Part shown: positions 8,885 through 17,961 of the stretch, in pieces
Layout of the letters: each line of letters starts with the position of its first letter
How positions within the stretch are numbered: the first letter of the stretch is position 1
DNA from: Pumilibacter intestinalis
Lineage (GTDB): Bacteria > Bacillota > Clostridia > Christensenellales > Pumilibacteraceae
Assembly (NCBI RefSeq): GCF_943193005.1
Contig: NZ_CALPCH010000020.1
Location: 1 to 46,043, forward strand
Direction of reading: 5' to 3'
Length of the DNA: 46,043 nucleotides
Made by a program: the position numbers and the translations under genes
Notes under the pieces: model-generated
Told to the model about the DNA's origin: nothing
The model's input: the letters and a program-made list of their open reading frames with translations, nothing else
Database searches by the model: none

Positions 8885-11800
8885 ATGCGTTGGAACTTAA
8901 AAAGAGCCAAAATGCTATTTGCACTGATACCCGCTATATCCATAGTGTTTTTCATTTTGACCTCCAATAACAATATATTCGCCGACCAGAGCTTTGCCGC
9001 CTTTGATATTTATATGCAAATATGCGACGCGGCGCAACCCGAAGAGGGCAAAAATTCGCCCCGCGATTACGACGCGGCGCAAAATTTCGCCATTGCCGCC
9101 GACGTTTACAACAATACCGACTCGGTGCAGGGCACCATTACGGGCACGGTTAACGCCCTCGGCGGCTTTTACACGCAGAAAGTGCAAAACTACCACGCCA
9201 AAACCGCGGGCCATATTTTCACCGAGTCCGTTTCCCTTTCGGCTATAGCCTCGGTAGCCGAGCAACGCTATTTCAAAGACGGCGCGCTTTTGTACAGAAA
9301 GGGCGAAACCTCGGGCAGTACCGTTACCGGCTGGGCAAGCGGCGTAACCGAGCTTGCGCCCGCGGTATACCGCCAGCGTTACGGCATAGTGCCGCAAGAA
9401 ATATCCAAATACAGCGTTACGAGCGGCAACGGAGAAAAAGAAGGCTCGATAATTTCGGGCAGTCTCGTATCCGAAAACGCCGACGGCACGTTCACTTACG
9501 AACTCATATTAAACGGCGAACTCGCGCAAAAATACTCGCGCTACGAAATGATGACCTTTGCGGGCGTGACCGAGTACCCCACTTTTTACTCCTGCCGCAT
9601 GGTTTACACGATTGACTCGGCGTGGCGCATACTCGAAGTTAAGAATTTCGATACCTACGATATAGCGGTAATGAACGGCATCAGGTGCGAAAGCTCGCTC
9701 ACCGAAATTTTCAGTTACGAAGAAGGGTACATGCCCGAACGCGCAAAGATATTCGCGGACTACGTTCCCACCGGCAACACCGGCAACGTGGACGTTCAAA
9801 AAGGACCTTCGGAATATTTGAGCGAGGCGTTCGGCGATTACATATCGGGCGTAAAGCCGCTCAAACTCACCGCAAAAGCCGAATTGCTCGGCGAAACTTT
9901 GGATATCGCCGCGGCTATAGATATAAAAAACAACGATTTCCGCTTTAAGATAGGCGAAGATATCTTCGCGGCGTATTCGGGCAACGAAATATTCCTTTCG
10001 CTCGGCGAGAGCAAAGTTCGCGCCGCGGTTTCCGACCTAAGCCCCCTGCTTTCTTCGCTCGGCATAGATTTGGGCGGCTTCGGTTTTGACGCGAGCATAC
10101 TCGACAAGCTGTTTGCCAACCACACCATAGAGGAAACGGACTCTCACGTGCACATTTTGATGCCTTTCGAACTAATGGGCATTAAACTTAACGTGGATAT
10201 GGGGCTTATAAAGCTCGAAAACGGCAAGACCGCCGCCGACACCATAACCGCCGAGATTACGGCGGGTTCGGTAAATATAGACGCGGCCATACAAATCACC
10301 GACTCCGTTTCCCTTCCCGAGCTCGATAAAAGCGAATACGTTTCGATTTCGCCGCTGCTCGGCTCGATAGCCGATACTCTCTCGCAAAAGGCGTTCTGCG
10401 CGGATATAGCGGTACTCTTGCAAACCGACAATGCCGCCGAGAGCATAAGCGGCAAAATAAACGTAAACTTAAATAACGGCACGCAGATTTGGGGCGAACT
10501 CGGTTTATCGGGCATAGCCGCCGAATTCGCGTACGCAGACAACGCCGTTTATCTCGGCGCGGGCAATATAAAGCTCATGCTTCCGCTATCCGACGCGCAC
10601 AGTCTGTCAGACTCGGTAAACGAAATCTTCGGCAGCATGGACGAGTTCGCGCAAAACGTCGCGCCGCTTTTGGGCAAAGAAACGGCGGACAAAATCGTTG
10701 CCGCGCTCGACACTGTAGACGATGCGATTTCCTCGCTTAAAAACGGGGATACCTCCGCTCTGCTCGACAAGCTGAACTTTATTTTGCCCGAACTCGGCGT
10801 AAACAGCATACTCAAACTTTTGTGCGGCGCGGAAATAACCCAAAATTCCGTAAAACTGCCGATTACCGCCGCAAACGGAAACGCCTTCGATATTTCGCTT
10901 AAAACGGACGGAAATTACATATCCGAGCTTTCGCTGAGCGGGCTCGAGCTGTTCGGCGTAAAAGCCGACTTAAACGCCGCGCTTACCTTCGGCGACAACG
11001 GCAACGCCAACGTAAAGCCCGACGATTACGTAAATATTCTTGCGCTCAAACCGGTGCTCGACGCGTTGCCCGCGCTGTTAAAGTCGGACAAATTCAACCT
11101 CGAAATAACCGACGGCTATCTCGGAACGTCGGTGATATCGGGCGAGCTTAACGGAAAGATACAGCTTTCGCTCTCCCCTCTTTCGGTAACGGGCAAGCTC
11201 GAGTTCCGCGGCAAGCACGATATTGCCTTTAAGTTCGAAAACGAAACGATATACGCTGCTATAAACGACTTGCGGGTTAAACTCGCGCTTTCGGACATAA
11301 ACTCCATAGCCGACAAGATAGCCGCGCTCATTCCGCCCAAAACTCAAGACGGCGCGGCGGTGGGCGACGCGGCATACTCCGCGATTAAAGCCGCGGGAAT
11401 TATACAAAACGCGCTCGGCGGAAAAACGCTTGCGGATATCCTCTCGTATGTAACGGGCTTTACTCAAAACGGTAACTGCGGCGTTACGGTATCTTTGGCA
11501 TTCGGCGACTTTGCCGCGGATATCGCAATTTCGGCAAACGCAAACGCGCTCGTTCTCGACGCCTACAACATAAGCTACGGCGACGTGCTGAAAAACAGCC
11601 GCATAAAATCAGCGCTTTCCCCCGCCCTGTCGGTGGACTCTTTCGCGTTCGATACCGCTACGTTCTGCGACCTCGCAACGGTGAGCGACTACATTGCGCC
11701 CGTGTTCAACACGCTCGACGAAAAATATTTCAACGTGGCGTTTGACGGCAGCGTGCTCGACAGCCGCAACTCCGCGATTACCGTAAACGGCGAACTCAAA

Positions 11801-14800
11801 GTGCGCGTAACCGAGGGCTTTGCGGATATATACGCGCAAGTTTCGCTCGGCGGCAAAACGGGCGAACAAAACCTAAAAGTTTATCTTATAGACGGCACGG
11901 ACTACTCCGCCGAAAACGCAAAGTTCGACGCCTACAAGTTACGCGCCTATCTCGACTACAACGGATTTACGGCAACCATAGACTACGAGTCGGTGCTCCG
12001 CATTGTGGGCGCGCTCTCCGATATCTTGAACATAAAGTCGGATTTGATAGACAACCTCGTAAAAGACGTTTACAACGAGTCGCTCGACCCGTCGGTATTC
12101 GAAACTCTGAACATAGCGGGGCTCGATTCAATCCGCGACGCGCTCAACTCCGTGCTCGGCGCGGCTGACGGCGGACTGTCGTCTATTCTCGGAACTGCCG
12201 CCGACAAAATGCTCGACTCCGTTCTCGCGGGCATATCGCTCGGATTTAACGAAAACGGTTTCCTCGAAATAGGCGTAAACAATTCGGTGTTCAATCCGTT
12301 CGACACGGGCAAAGCGGTTATCACGCTCGGGCACGACGGCAAACTTTTAACCCACGCGGGCATAAGCAATTTGAGCGTGAAAGGCAATACCGTGGATTTC
12401 AACGCGCGACTCGATTGCCAAGCGTTCGAGTTCCCCGCAGAGCCTACCGAAAACGTGAAAGACTTTTCGAGCATAGACGAGCTTTTGATAGCGGTTATAA
12501 AAACCGCGAGTCTGCGCGAATTCGAAATAACGGGCAAAATCAAGCTCAATTTGCTCGGACTGATTAAGCCCGAAATCCCGTTTAACGTAAAAGTCAAAAT
12601 TCTTTCCGACGGCTCGACCGTTGCGGCGGTTAAGCTCGAAGTGCCTTACGTAATGTTCGGCTCGCTCAAGCGCACCGACAGCTACATTTACTTTGCCAAC
12701 GACATGTTGTATTTCGTGGTGGACGTATGGGACAACGGCGCGTTCGGCGCGGGCAATTACAAGAACACCGAGTTCAAATCGGCAACGCCCGAGGAATTTT
12801 TGGCTAATCCCATAGATTACCTGTTCTTCCTGCTCCGCATGAGCGACTCCATACAGTCGCCCATCAAAAACGCAATGACCGGCTCGAGCGGCGGCACTCC
12901 CTCCGCCGACCTTAACCAAATACTCAAAGCGTACTCGTATAGCGAGCAAAGCGGCGCGTTCAACTTAAAATTAGGCTTAAAGGAACTTACAGGCAGTAAA
13001 GACCTTAACGACGTTAACATAAATCTTTACACCACCGACGGCTACGTATCGGGATTTGCGCTCGACACCAAGTTTACCGATATGAACATAACTCTTTCGC
13101 TCGAAAACACCGTGCTTTCCAACCTAAACGTACAAGACGGCAAAGTGCTCGGCGCAAACAAGCTCGCAAACGTAAGTTTCGGCAAAAGCGCGGCACAGCT
13201 CGGCGGCAGTATAGACAACCTCGAAGATTATCTTGCCGTACTCTTCCCCGTTGAAGCCGCCCAAACTTTGGGCAAAAAAGCCGAGCACAAAGCAGACCTT
13301 GCAAACGCCGCGGCGCAAAAGGCGGGCGAGTCCGTAACGGCGGCTCAACAAGCCGTAGATACGGCGCGTAGCGCATACGACTACGCGAACAAAGCCGCCG
13401 AATACGCCGAAAAGGCGGCGGCTCTGCGCACCGAACGCGGATACGCGGCGGCGGGCTATGCGGCTCTCGGCTCTATAAAAGCGGTATCGGCAACGGTAAA
13501 CGCAGTAAACGCGGCAATAATCGCGGCGCAAAACGCGGGCGACGAAGGGGCGCAAACGCTGGAGAACGCAAACGCATTGCGCTCCGAAATTCTCGCAAGC
13601 ATATCTTCCGTAGCCGCAAAAGCGGCAACGGCGGCAAACGCCGCTTGCGCCGAAAGCATAAAGGTTGCGGGCGAAACCGTTCGCGCTGCAGTTCAAAAAG
13701 CGGACTCGGCGCAAAGCGCGAACAATTACGCCGATTGGTTCGAAGCCGCCGCCCTTGCGGGCGAAACGCTTTCCGCCATAGAAACGGTGAACACGGCGAG
13801 CCGAGCGGCAAGCCTTGCCGCGGCAATCAGCGGCGACCAAAGCCTTATAGCTCAAGCCGAGCAAAACGCCGCGGCGGCGAGCGAGATATCCGCCGACTAC
13901 GCGGGCAAAGCCGCAAACGTGGCGATAAATTCGGCTGACGCAATATCCGAGCGCGGCAAAGCCATAGCGCAAAATGCGTGTGAGAACGCTCAAAACTCTA
14001 ACTACGAGTCTGCGAGCGCGAGCATAACCGAAGCTCTCGACTACGCTCGCGCCGCATTGCAGGCGGCAAACAGCGCGAAATCCGCGGCACTGCTCGCCGA
14101 GCTCGAGCAAACCTCGAACGAGGCTCAAGCCGCCGCCGACAACGCAGCTAAAGCCGCGCTCATAATAGGCGACAAACTGCTCGACACCTGCTCGCACTCG
14201 GTAACCGCGCTTTACGGTTCCATATCGGGCAAAGACGACTCCCGCGCTTCGCTCGAAAGCTCGCAATCCGAACTTAAAACGGTAAGCGAATTTGCAAATC
14301 TCGCGGCGCAAGCCAAACCCTACGCGGGCGAAAACGGAGCAAGCAGACTGAAAGAAATTTACCGCACCGCGGCAGACTGTGCGAACGCGACTCTTACGCG
14401 GGCGAACAAAGTTTTGCACGAGCTTGCTCAAAGCGCGGCGGCCGCCCTTACGCAAACGGTTGCGCAAATAGGCTCGCCAAACTACGGCACGAGCGATTTC
14501 GACAAAATAAAAGAGCACGCCGCCAAACTCTCGAGCGCGGCAGACCGTTTCGACTCGGCTATATTTACCCTTACCGAAAGCACGCTTTCTACCGCGAACG
14601 CAATCTACTCCGCCGCTCTTCCCATTCTCGACGAAACAGCCAAGGAAACGGCGCGGGCGTTACTGTTTGAAACTCTCAACGACGGCAACACCGTAACGGG
14701 CGCGTTCAACTTGCTCGACTCGGCGATTTCCTCCGCGCAGGCAACCGCGAACCGCGTTTGCGAATATTCCGAAAAGCTCAAAGCCCCTTGGTACGACGCG

Positions 14801-14941
14801 GCGGGATTATTCACGGTTAAGCCCGCAAAGGAAGCGGCAACCGCCGCCCGCGACAAAATAAACAATATAAACGCCGCCGCAGACACTGCCGCGACGGCAT
14901 TAGACTCTTTACGTTCTTTGTATAAATCCATATACGCTTAA
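8885..14941 (+). CDS. Giant exported protein with beta-rich repeats and an Ala-rich coiled tail
   Basis: 2018 residues, family not recognised. Residues 1-33 form a signal peptide (basic start, hydrophobic core, possible cut after NIFA). Residues 34-300 are a mixed domain. From about 300 to 1450 there are several diverged beta-rich repeats: sheets of alternating polar/hydrophobic residues followed by a helix with LSDINS- or LSDAHS-like turns (near 310-390, 475-590, 710-825, 930-1090). Residues from about 1452 to the end are very rich in Ala with Lys/Glu/Gln, with heptad-like spacing, suggesting long helical coiled coils. No LPXTG, lipobox or C-terminal membrane helix is seen, so it is probably secreted or held by other contacts. 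Start ATG has GGAG 11 bases upstream. Monocistronic, with a repeat half-unit directly after the stop. A lipid-binding or wall-spanning role is only a guess. Confidence 0.85.
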   Translation: MRWNLKRAKMLFALIPAISIVFFILTSNNNIFADQSFAAFDIYMQICDAAQPEEGKNSPRDYDAAQNFAIAADVYNNTDSVQGTITGTVNALGGFYTQKVQNYHAKTAGHIFTESVSLSAIASVAEQRYFKDGALLYRKGETSGSTVTGWASGVTELAPAVYRQRYGIVPQEISKYSVTSGNGEKEGSIISGSLVSENADGTFTYELILNGELAQKYSRYEMMTFAGVTEYPTFYSCRMVYTIDSAWRILEVKNFDTYDIAVMNGIRCESSLTEIFSYEEGYMPERAKIFADYVPTGNTGNVDVQKGPSEYLSEAFGDYISGVKPLKLTAKAELLGETLDIAAAIDIKNNDFRFKIGEDIFAAYSGNEIFLSLGESKVRAAVSDLSPLLSSLGIDLGGFGFDASILDKLFANHTIEETDSHVHILMPFELMGIKLNVDMGLIKLENGKTAADTITAEITAGSVNIDAAIQITDSVSLPELDKSEYVSISPLLGSIADTLSQKAFCADIAVLLQTDNAAESISGKINVNLNNGTQIWGELGLSGIAAEFAYADNAVYLGAGNIKLMLPLSDAHSLSDSVNEIFGSMDEFAQNVAPLLGKETADKIVAALDTVDDAISSLKNGDTSALLDKLNFILPELGVNSILKLLCGAEITQNSVKLPITAANGNAFDISLKTDGNYISELSLSGLELFGVKADLNAALTFGDNGNANVKPDDYVNILALKPVLDALPALLKSDKFNLEITDGYLGTSVISGELNGKIQLSLSPLSVTGKLEFRGKHDIAFKFENETIYAAINDLRVKLALSDINSIADKIAALIPPKTQDGAAVGDAAYSAIKAAGIIQNALGGKTLADILSYVTGFTQNGNCGVTVSLAFGDFAADIAISANANALVLDAYNISYGDVLKNSRIKSALSPALSVDSFAFDTATFCDLATVSDYIAPVFNTLDEKYFNVAFDGSVLDSRNSAITVNGELKVRVTEGFADIYAQVSLGGKTGEQNLKVYLIDGTDYSAENAKFDAYKLRAYLDYNGFTATIDYESVLRIVGALSDILNIKSDLIDNLVKDVYNESLDPSVFETLNIAGLDSIRDALNSVLGAADGGLSSILGTAADKMLDSVLAGISLGFNENGFLEIGVNNSVFNPFDTGKAVITLGHDGKLLTHAGISNLSVKGNTVDFNARLDCQAFEFPAEPTENVKDFSSIDELLIAVIKTASLREFEITGKIKLNLLGLIKPEIPFNVKVKILSDGSTVAAVKLEVPYVMFGSLKRTDSYIYFANDMLYFVVDVWDNGAFGAGNYKNTEFKSATPEEFLANPIDYLFFLLRMSDSIQSPIKNAMTGSSGGTPSADLNQILKAYSYSEQSGAFNLKLGLKELTGSKDLNDVNINLYTTDGYVSGFALDTKFTDMNITLSLENTVLSNLNVQDGKVLGANKLANVSFGKSAAQLGGSIDNLEDYLAVLFPVEAAQTLGKKAEHKADLANAAAQKAGESVTAAQQAVDTARSAYDYANKAAEYAEKAAALRTERGYAAAGYAALGSIKAVSATVNAVNAAIIAAQNAGDEGAQTLENANALRSEILASISSVAAKAATAANAACAESIKVAGETVRAAVQKADSAQSANNYADWFEAAALAGETLSAIETVNTASRAASLAAAISGDQSLIAQAEQNAAAASEISADYAGKAANVAINSADAISERGKAIAQNACENAQNSNYESASASITEALDYARAALQAANSAKSAALLAELEQTSNEAQAAADNAAKAALIIGDKLLDTCSHSVTALYGSISGKDDSRASLESSQSELKTVSEFANLAAQAKPYAGENGASRLKEIYRTAADCANATLTRANKVLHELAQSAAAALTQTVAQIGSPNYGTSDFDKIKEHAAKLSSAADRFDSAIFTLTESTLSTANAIYSAALPILDETAKETARALLFETLNDGNTVTGAFNLLDSAISSAQATANRVCEYSEKLKAPWYDAAGLFTVKPAKEAATAARDKINNINAAADTAATALDSLRSLYKSIYA

Positions 14942-14943
14942 TT

Positions 14944-14978
14944 GTCATTGCGAGGGCGTAGCCCGCGGCAATCTCATG
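14944..14978. repeat. Half unit of the dispersed repeat
   Basis: Left end GTCATTGCGAG followed by the short hairpin GGGCGTAGCCC and CGCGGCAATCTC. It begins two bases after the giant protein's stop codon; no right end follows. Confidence 0.8.
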
Positions 14979-15000
14979 CTACAAACACGTATTTTCGGCT

Positions 15001-15708
15001 TTATCTATTTACGAGAATGCGCCCCCGAAGCAGACGGTTATATACCGCCTTGGAGTATAACCTGCCCCATATTATGAGCGCGGACACAACGGTAACCCAA
15101 AGCACGATGTGCACCCAGCCGTAGCGGAAATCCAGCCAAATGCTCAGCGCGCTCGAAAAAAGCGCGAACGCGAACATCGCCGCCATGTAAACGTCGGCGG
15201 CAACGTGGTGCACTTTTATCCAAACGCGATTGTCGGCAAGGGTGTATTTGTTCTTAAGTCCTATCGCGTCGTTGCGCCTGAGTACGGGCAAAAAGTTTGC
15301 GAGCATACCCACGGTGAGCGAGGCGAGCAACGCCGCCGCGCCGAAAAACTCGAATGTCATGAGTAAGTCTATGCTGTACTTATATATATTGTATATCATG
15401 CCGTAGGCTATCGCGAACAAAAACACCACTCCGAGCACAAGCGCGGAAAGTATCATGTACTTAAAGTTCCTGTCCACCAAACGGCGAGCGCGGAACACTC
15501 GCGCGAATATAACCAAAAGCGCGGGCACAAATCCCATAAGCCCGAGATACAGGTACTGATATTTGCCGAGCGTAAGCGGCTTTTCCGCCCCGAGAATATT
15601 GAAAATTATTCGGTCGGGAAAAAGTTGCAAAGAACTCGCAACCAAAATAAACGGTAGTATGGATATCATGAGAGCCGCGGCGGAAAGCCATCTTTCTTTA
15701 TTCGTCAT
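15001..15708 (-). CDS. SdpI/DUF1648-like integral membrane protein
   Basis: 235 residues from the ATG at 15708, with about six hydrophobic segments. The segment IGLKNKYTLADNRVWIKVHH matches the SdpI signature (G-x-R/K-...-T-...-N-x-x-VW-x-x-H). In Bacillus subtilis SdpI is the immunity protein against the SdpC toxin and titrates the repressor SdpR; most homologues have no known role. No sdpABC or sdpR is nearby, so immunity is not supported here. The longest ORF would begin 26 codons earlier, but that part lies across the promoter. The chosen ATG has AAAGGG ten bases upstream. With the promoter at 15755-15727 the leader would be only about 12 bases. Confidence 0.8.
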   Translation of the reverse strand: MTNKERWLSAAALMISILPFILVASSLQLFPDRIIFNILGAEKPLTLGKYQYLYLGLMGFVPALLVIFARVFRARRLVDRNFKYMILSALVLGVVFLFAIAYGMIYNIYKYSIDLLMTFEFFGAAALLASLTVGMLANFLPVLRRNDAIGLKNKYTLADNRVWIKVHHVAADVYMAAMFAFALFSSALSIWLDFRYGWVHIVLWVTVVSALIIWGRLYSKAVYNRLLRGRILVNR

Positions 15709-15726
15709 TATTCTGTACCCTTTGTT

Positions 15727-15755
15727 ATTATAAACCATATAAACGCTATTGTCAA
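15727..15755 (-). promoter_or_regulatory. Consensus promoter of the SdpI-like gene, very short leader
   Basis: -35 TTGACA at 15755-15750, 17-base spacer, -10 TATAAT at 15732-15727. Only 18 bases separate the -10 box from the ATG at 15708, so the leader would be about 12 bases, starting near the GGG of the weak ribosome binding site. Confidence 0.85.
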
Positions 15756-15783
15756 CACATACATAATACGGCGCTGTAGAACG

Positions 15784-15789
15784 CATAAT
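15784..15789 (+). promoter_or_regulatory. Possible -10 box (CATAAT) six bases before a start codon
   Basis: CATAAT, then ATTGTT, then the ATG at 15796. The geometry equals that of the five leaderless candidates, but no -35 box is seen at 16 to 18 bases, so this one is weak. Confidence 0.35.
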
Positions 15790-15795
15790 ATTGTT

Positions 15796-16446
15796 ATGCG
15801 CAACCGTTCGTCAGTCCGAATAAACCGCTACGCCGAGCAGTCGCACGCCAAAAGAGCGTGCATTTTAATGATACTCACCGTTTCGGGCGCGTTTGTGGGC
15901 TGGGTAGCCGAAACGCTGTTGTTTTTATATAAGCGCGGCGACTTTGTAGACAGGGGTCTGCTCACCCTGCCGCTCTGCCCCGTTTACGGACTGAGCATGC
16001 TCGCGCTTTACGCGGTTATGCGCACGCCGCAGTCGGGATTTTGGAGGCTTTGGCGCAATAAATACAAAACAAAAACCGCACGGGTTACCGTAACGGTTTT
16101 AAGCGTTTTGCTTTACGCCTTAGTCGCCGCGCTGCTCGCAACGGCAACTGAATATACCACGGGCGTTGTGTTTTATAAAGGTTTCGGCATACGGCTTTGG
16201 AGTTACCACGCGCATAACAACAATTTCGGCGGCTACGTTTGCCTCAGCTATTCGGTAATGTGGGGTGCGCTCGCCGCCGCGTATATGGGGCTTGTGTGGT
16301 ATCCCTTAATGCAACTGCTTTCTCATGCGGACACGGCGATACTCGCGCCTATTGCGTTCGTGCTCGTTGCGCTCACCGCCGCCGATTTCGGGTTCAATAT
16401 TTTATACTTACATTTCCGCGGCGCAAGATACCTGCCTTTCGGGTAA
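15796..16446 (+). CDS. Putative ABC-transporter-like membrane protein (CmpB family)
   Basis: 216 residues with about five membrane segments. The order WVAETLLF, then RGLLTLPLCPVYG and a later FYKGFGIRLWSYHAHNNNFGG region fits the family labelled putative ABC-transporter type IV (CmpB). The label comes from fusions and neighbours, not from proven transport, and no ABC ATPase gene is adjacent. The ATG at 15796 has no Shine-Dalgarno; a CATAAT lies six bases before it, so leaderless expression is possible. Diverges from the SdpI-like gene across 87 bases. A repeat unit follows the stop and separates it from the convergent glycosyltransferase. Confidence 0.75.
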   Translation: MRNRSSVRINRYAEQSHAKRACILMILTVSGAFVGWVAETLLFLYKRGDFVDRGLLTLPLCPVYGLSMLALYAVMRTPQSGFWRLWRNKYKTKTARVTVTVLSVLLYALVAALLATATEYTTGVVFYKGFGIRLWSYHAHNNNFGGYVCLSYSVMWGALAAAYMGLVWYPLMQLLSHADTAILAPIAFVLVALTAADFGFNILYLHFRGARYLPFG

Positions 16447-16465
16447 CGCCCGATATTTTTTGCAG

Positions 16466-16567
16466 TATGAGATTGCCGCGTCGCTACGCTCCTCGCAATG
16501 ACACCGGGGAAGCATGTCATTGCGAGCGAACAAAGTGAGCGCGGCAATCCCCTTCATGGAACACGTA
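16466..16567. repeat. Dispersed repeat, two arms facing outward
   Basis: A right-type end (GATTGCCGCG to CTCGCAATGAC, 16471-16502) is followed by a left-type end (GTCATTGCGAG, about 16515) with the hairpin GCGAACAAAGTGAGC and the core up to the glycosyltransferase stop. It fills the space between two convergent genes. Confidence 0.8.
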
Positions 16568-17857
16568 CTATTTTTCTACCGTTTCTATAAAGGTTTCCAT
16601 GTAGTCGGTCTTGCCTTGCCTATCGAGCGCGGCAAGATATTTTTTCTTTTCGGAAAAATACTTCTTTTTCTCTTTACCCGAGAGCGAAGCGACGTATTCT
16701 TCCTCGCGCTTTATATTTTGCTTTTTACGCTCGTTCTCGTCTATCACCGTTTGGAAAACCTCGAGCATTTTATCTACGCACGCCTCTATTCTGAACTGCT
16801 TCGAATACTCGAGATATTCCGCGCTCATCTTCTCTTTTTCTTCGGGGTGCTCTATAAACCAATCTATTTTGGCGGCAAGGTCGCTGCTGTCGCCGGCTCG
16901 GAAAATATTTCGGTCGGAAAGGGCGAACTGTTTGGTTGCGCTCATCTTAGCGTCGGCTATAACGGGCACGAGTCCGCAGAAAAACGCTTCCATGCAGGAA
17001 ATGGCTTCGAGTTCCACCTCGGAGGCGTGCACGTACAAATCCGCCGAGCTGAATATATTTATAAGTTCTTCTTTGGAGCAAAATTTTATTTGCAACGGAT
17101 TGGCGAGCAACTTTTCGCCCAGCTTTTCGAGCTTGCGCCGAATGTGCCCTTGCCCGCACAGCACGAGCTGTATTTTATCGGCGTATTTAGACTTTGCAAC
17201 CGCCTTAATGAGCACGTCCTGCCGCTTTTCGCGCGCAAGTCTGCCCGACATAACTATTACGTATTTGCCTTCCCACTCGGTCGGGCGCACCGCTTGGGGA
17301 TTGCCGTGAAAGTCGGATATCACGCCGTTTGATATAACGTGCTTGGCAGAGCGGTATTTGTATTTATTCAAAATTTCGCGGAGCATTTCGCTCGGGCAAT
17401 GTATGTGCGAAAACCCGTCGAAAAACTTTTTGAACTTTTTATACAAAAACACGTTGAGCGGCTTGAGCTTGTTGAGCTTTATGTTATACGTGATGTTTTC
17501 GGGCTGAACGTGGAAAGCCGCCATATTCGCAACTCCCAACTTGTCCGCGATTTCTTTGGTAACTCGCTGTAGCTTAAAAGGCATAAGCATGTGCACTATA
17601 TCGCTTCCCGCTATAGCCTCGGTTATTATCTTTTCGTCGGGTTCGGCAAACTTTATGCCGTTTCTGTCTATTATGTACTGAAACACGGGCAGTTTCCACT
17701 CGGGCAAAGTAAATATGCCGTCGCCGTCCACCTTAGAGGCGGTAAGCACACGCACCTCGTGTCCTTTTTCTTTTAATATTTGAGCGAAACGAAGCGCGGT
17801 GCACGCCGTGCCGTTGCTCGTTTCGCCGAATTGGTCCATAACGAACGTGATTATCAT
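16568..17857 (-). CDS. Family 4 glycosyltransferase (GT-B fold)
   Basis: 429 residues. The N-terminal Rossmann half has the acceptor-side start MIITFVMDQFGETSNGT. The C-terminal half has the donor-site motifs SGRLAREKRQDVLIKAV and, around residue 290, the E-x7-E region (SEVELEAISCMEAFF). This pattern resembles GT4 enzymes that glycosylate diacylglycerol or make cell-envelope glycoconjugates; the acceptor is not shown by the sequence. The last 60 residues are strongly charged and helical (KKKYFSEKKKYLAALD). The start ATG at 17857 is the first after an in-frame stop. GGGAG lies 16 bases upstream, rather far. It has its own promoter at 17923-17894 and lies downstream of uvrA. Confidence 0.88.
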   Translation of the reverse strand: MIITFVMDQFGETSNGTACTALRFAQILKEKGHEVRVLTASKVDGDGIFTLPEWKLPVFQYIIDRNGIKFAEPDEKIITEAIAGSDIVHMLMPFKLQRVTKEIADKLGVANMAAFHVQPENITYNIKLNKLKPLNVFLYKKFKKFFDGFSHIHCPSEMLREILNKYKYRSAKHVISNGVISDFHGNPQAVRPTEWEGKYVIVMSGRLAREKRQDVLIKAVAKSKYADKIQLVLCGQGHIRRKLEKLGEKLLANPLQIKFCSKEELINIFSSADLYVHASEVELEAISCMEAFFCGLVPVIADAKMSATKQFALSDRNIFRAGDSSDLAAKIDWFIEHPEEKEKMSAEYLEYSKQFRIEACVDKMLEVFQTVIDENERKKQNIKREEEYVASLSGKEKKKYFSEKKKYLAALDRQGKTDYMETFIETVEK

Positions 17858-17893
17858 TGATTTTCGAGTTTATCTCCCTTTACGTCTACTAAT

Positions 17894-17923
17894 ATTATGC
17901 CACTTAATCCCCGAACTTGTCAA
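17894..17923 (-). promoter_or_regulatory. Promoter of the glycosyltransferase gene
   Basis: -35 TTGACA at 17923-17918, 18-base spacer, -10 CATAAT at 17899-17894. Predicted leader about 30 bases with a GGGAG. It lies in the 104-base gap after uvrA. Confidence 0.75.
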
Positions 17924-17961
17924 CGATTAGCGTTAAATACAGGTTAAAAACGGATTAAATA

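Noticed and set aside
15001-15786. SdpI-like gene as part of a killing/immunity system
   Set aside because: No SdpC-like toxin, SdpAB or ArsR-type SdpR gene is nearby, so the immunity role known from Bacillus is not supported here.
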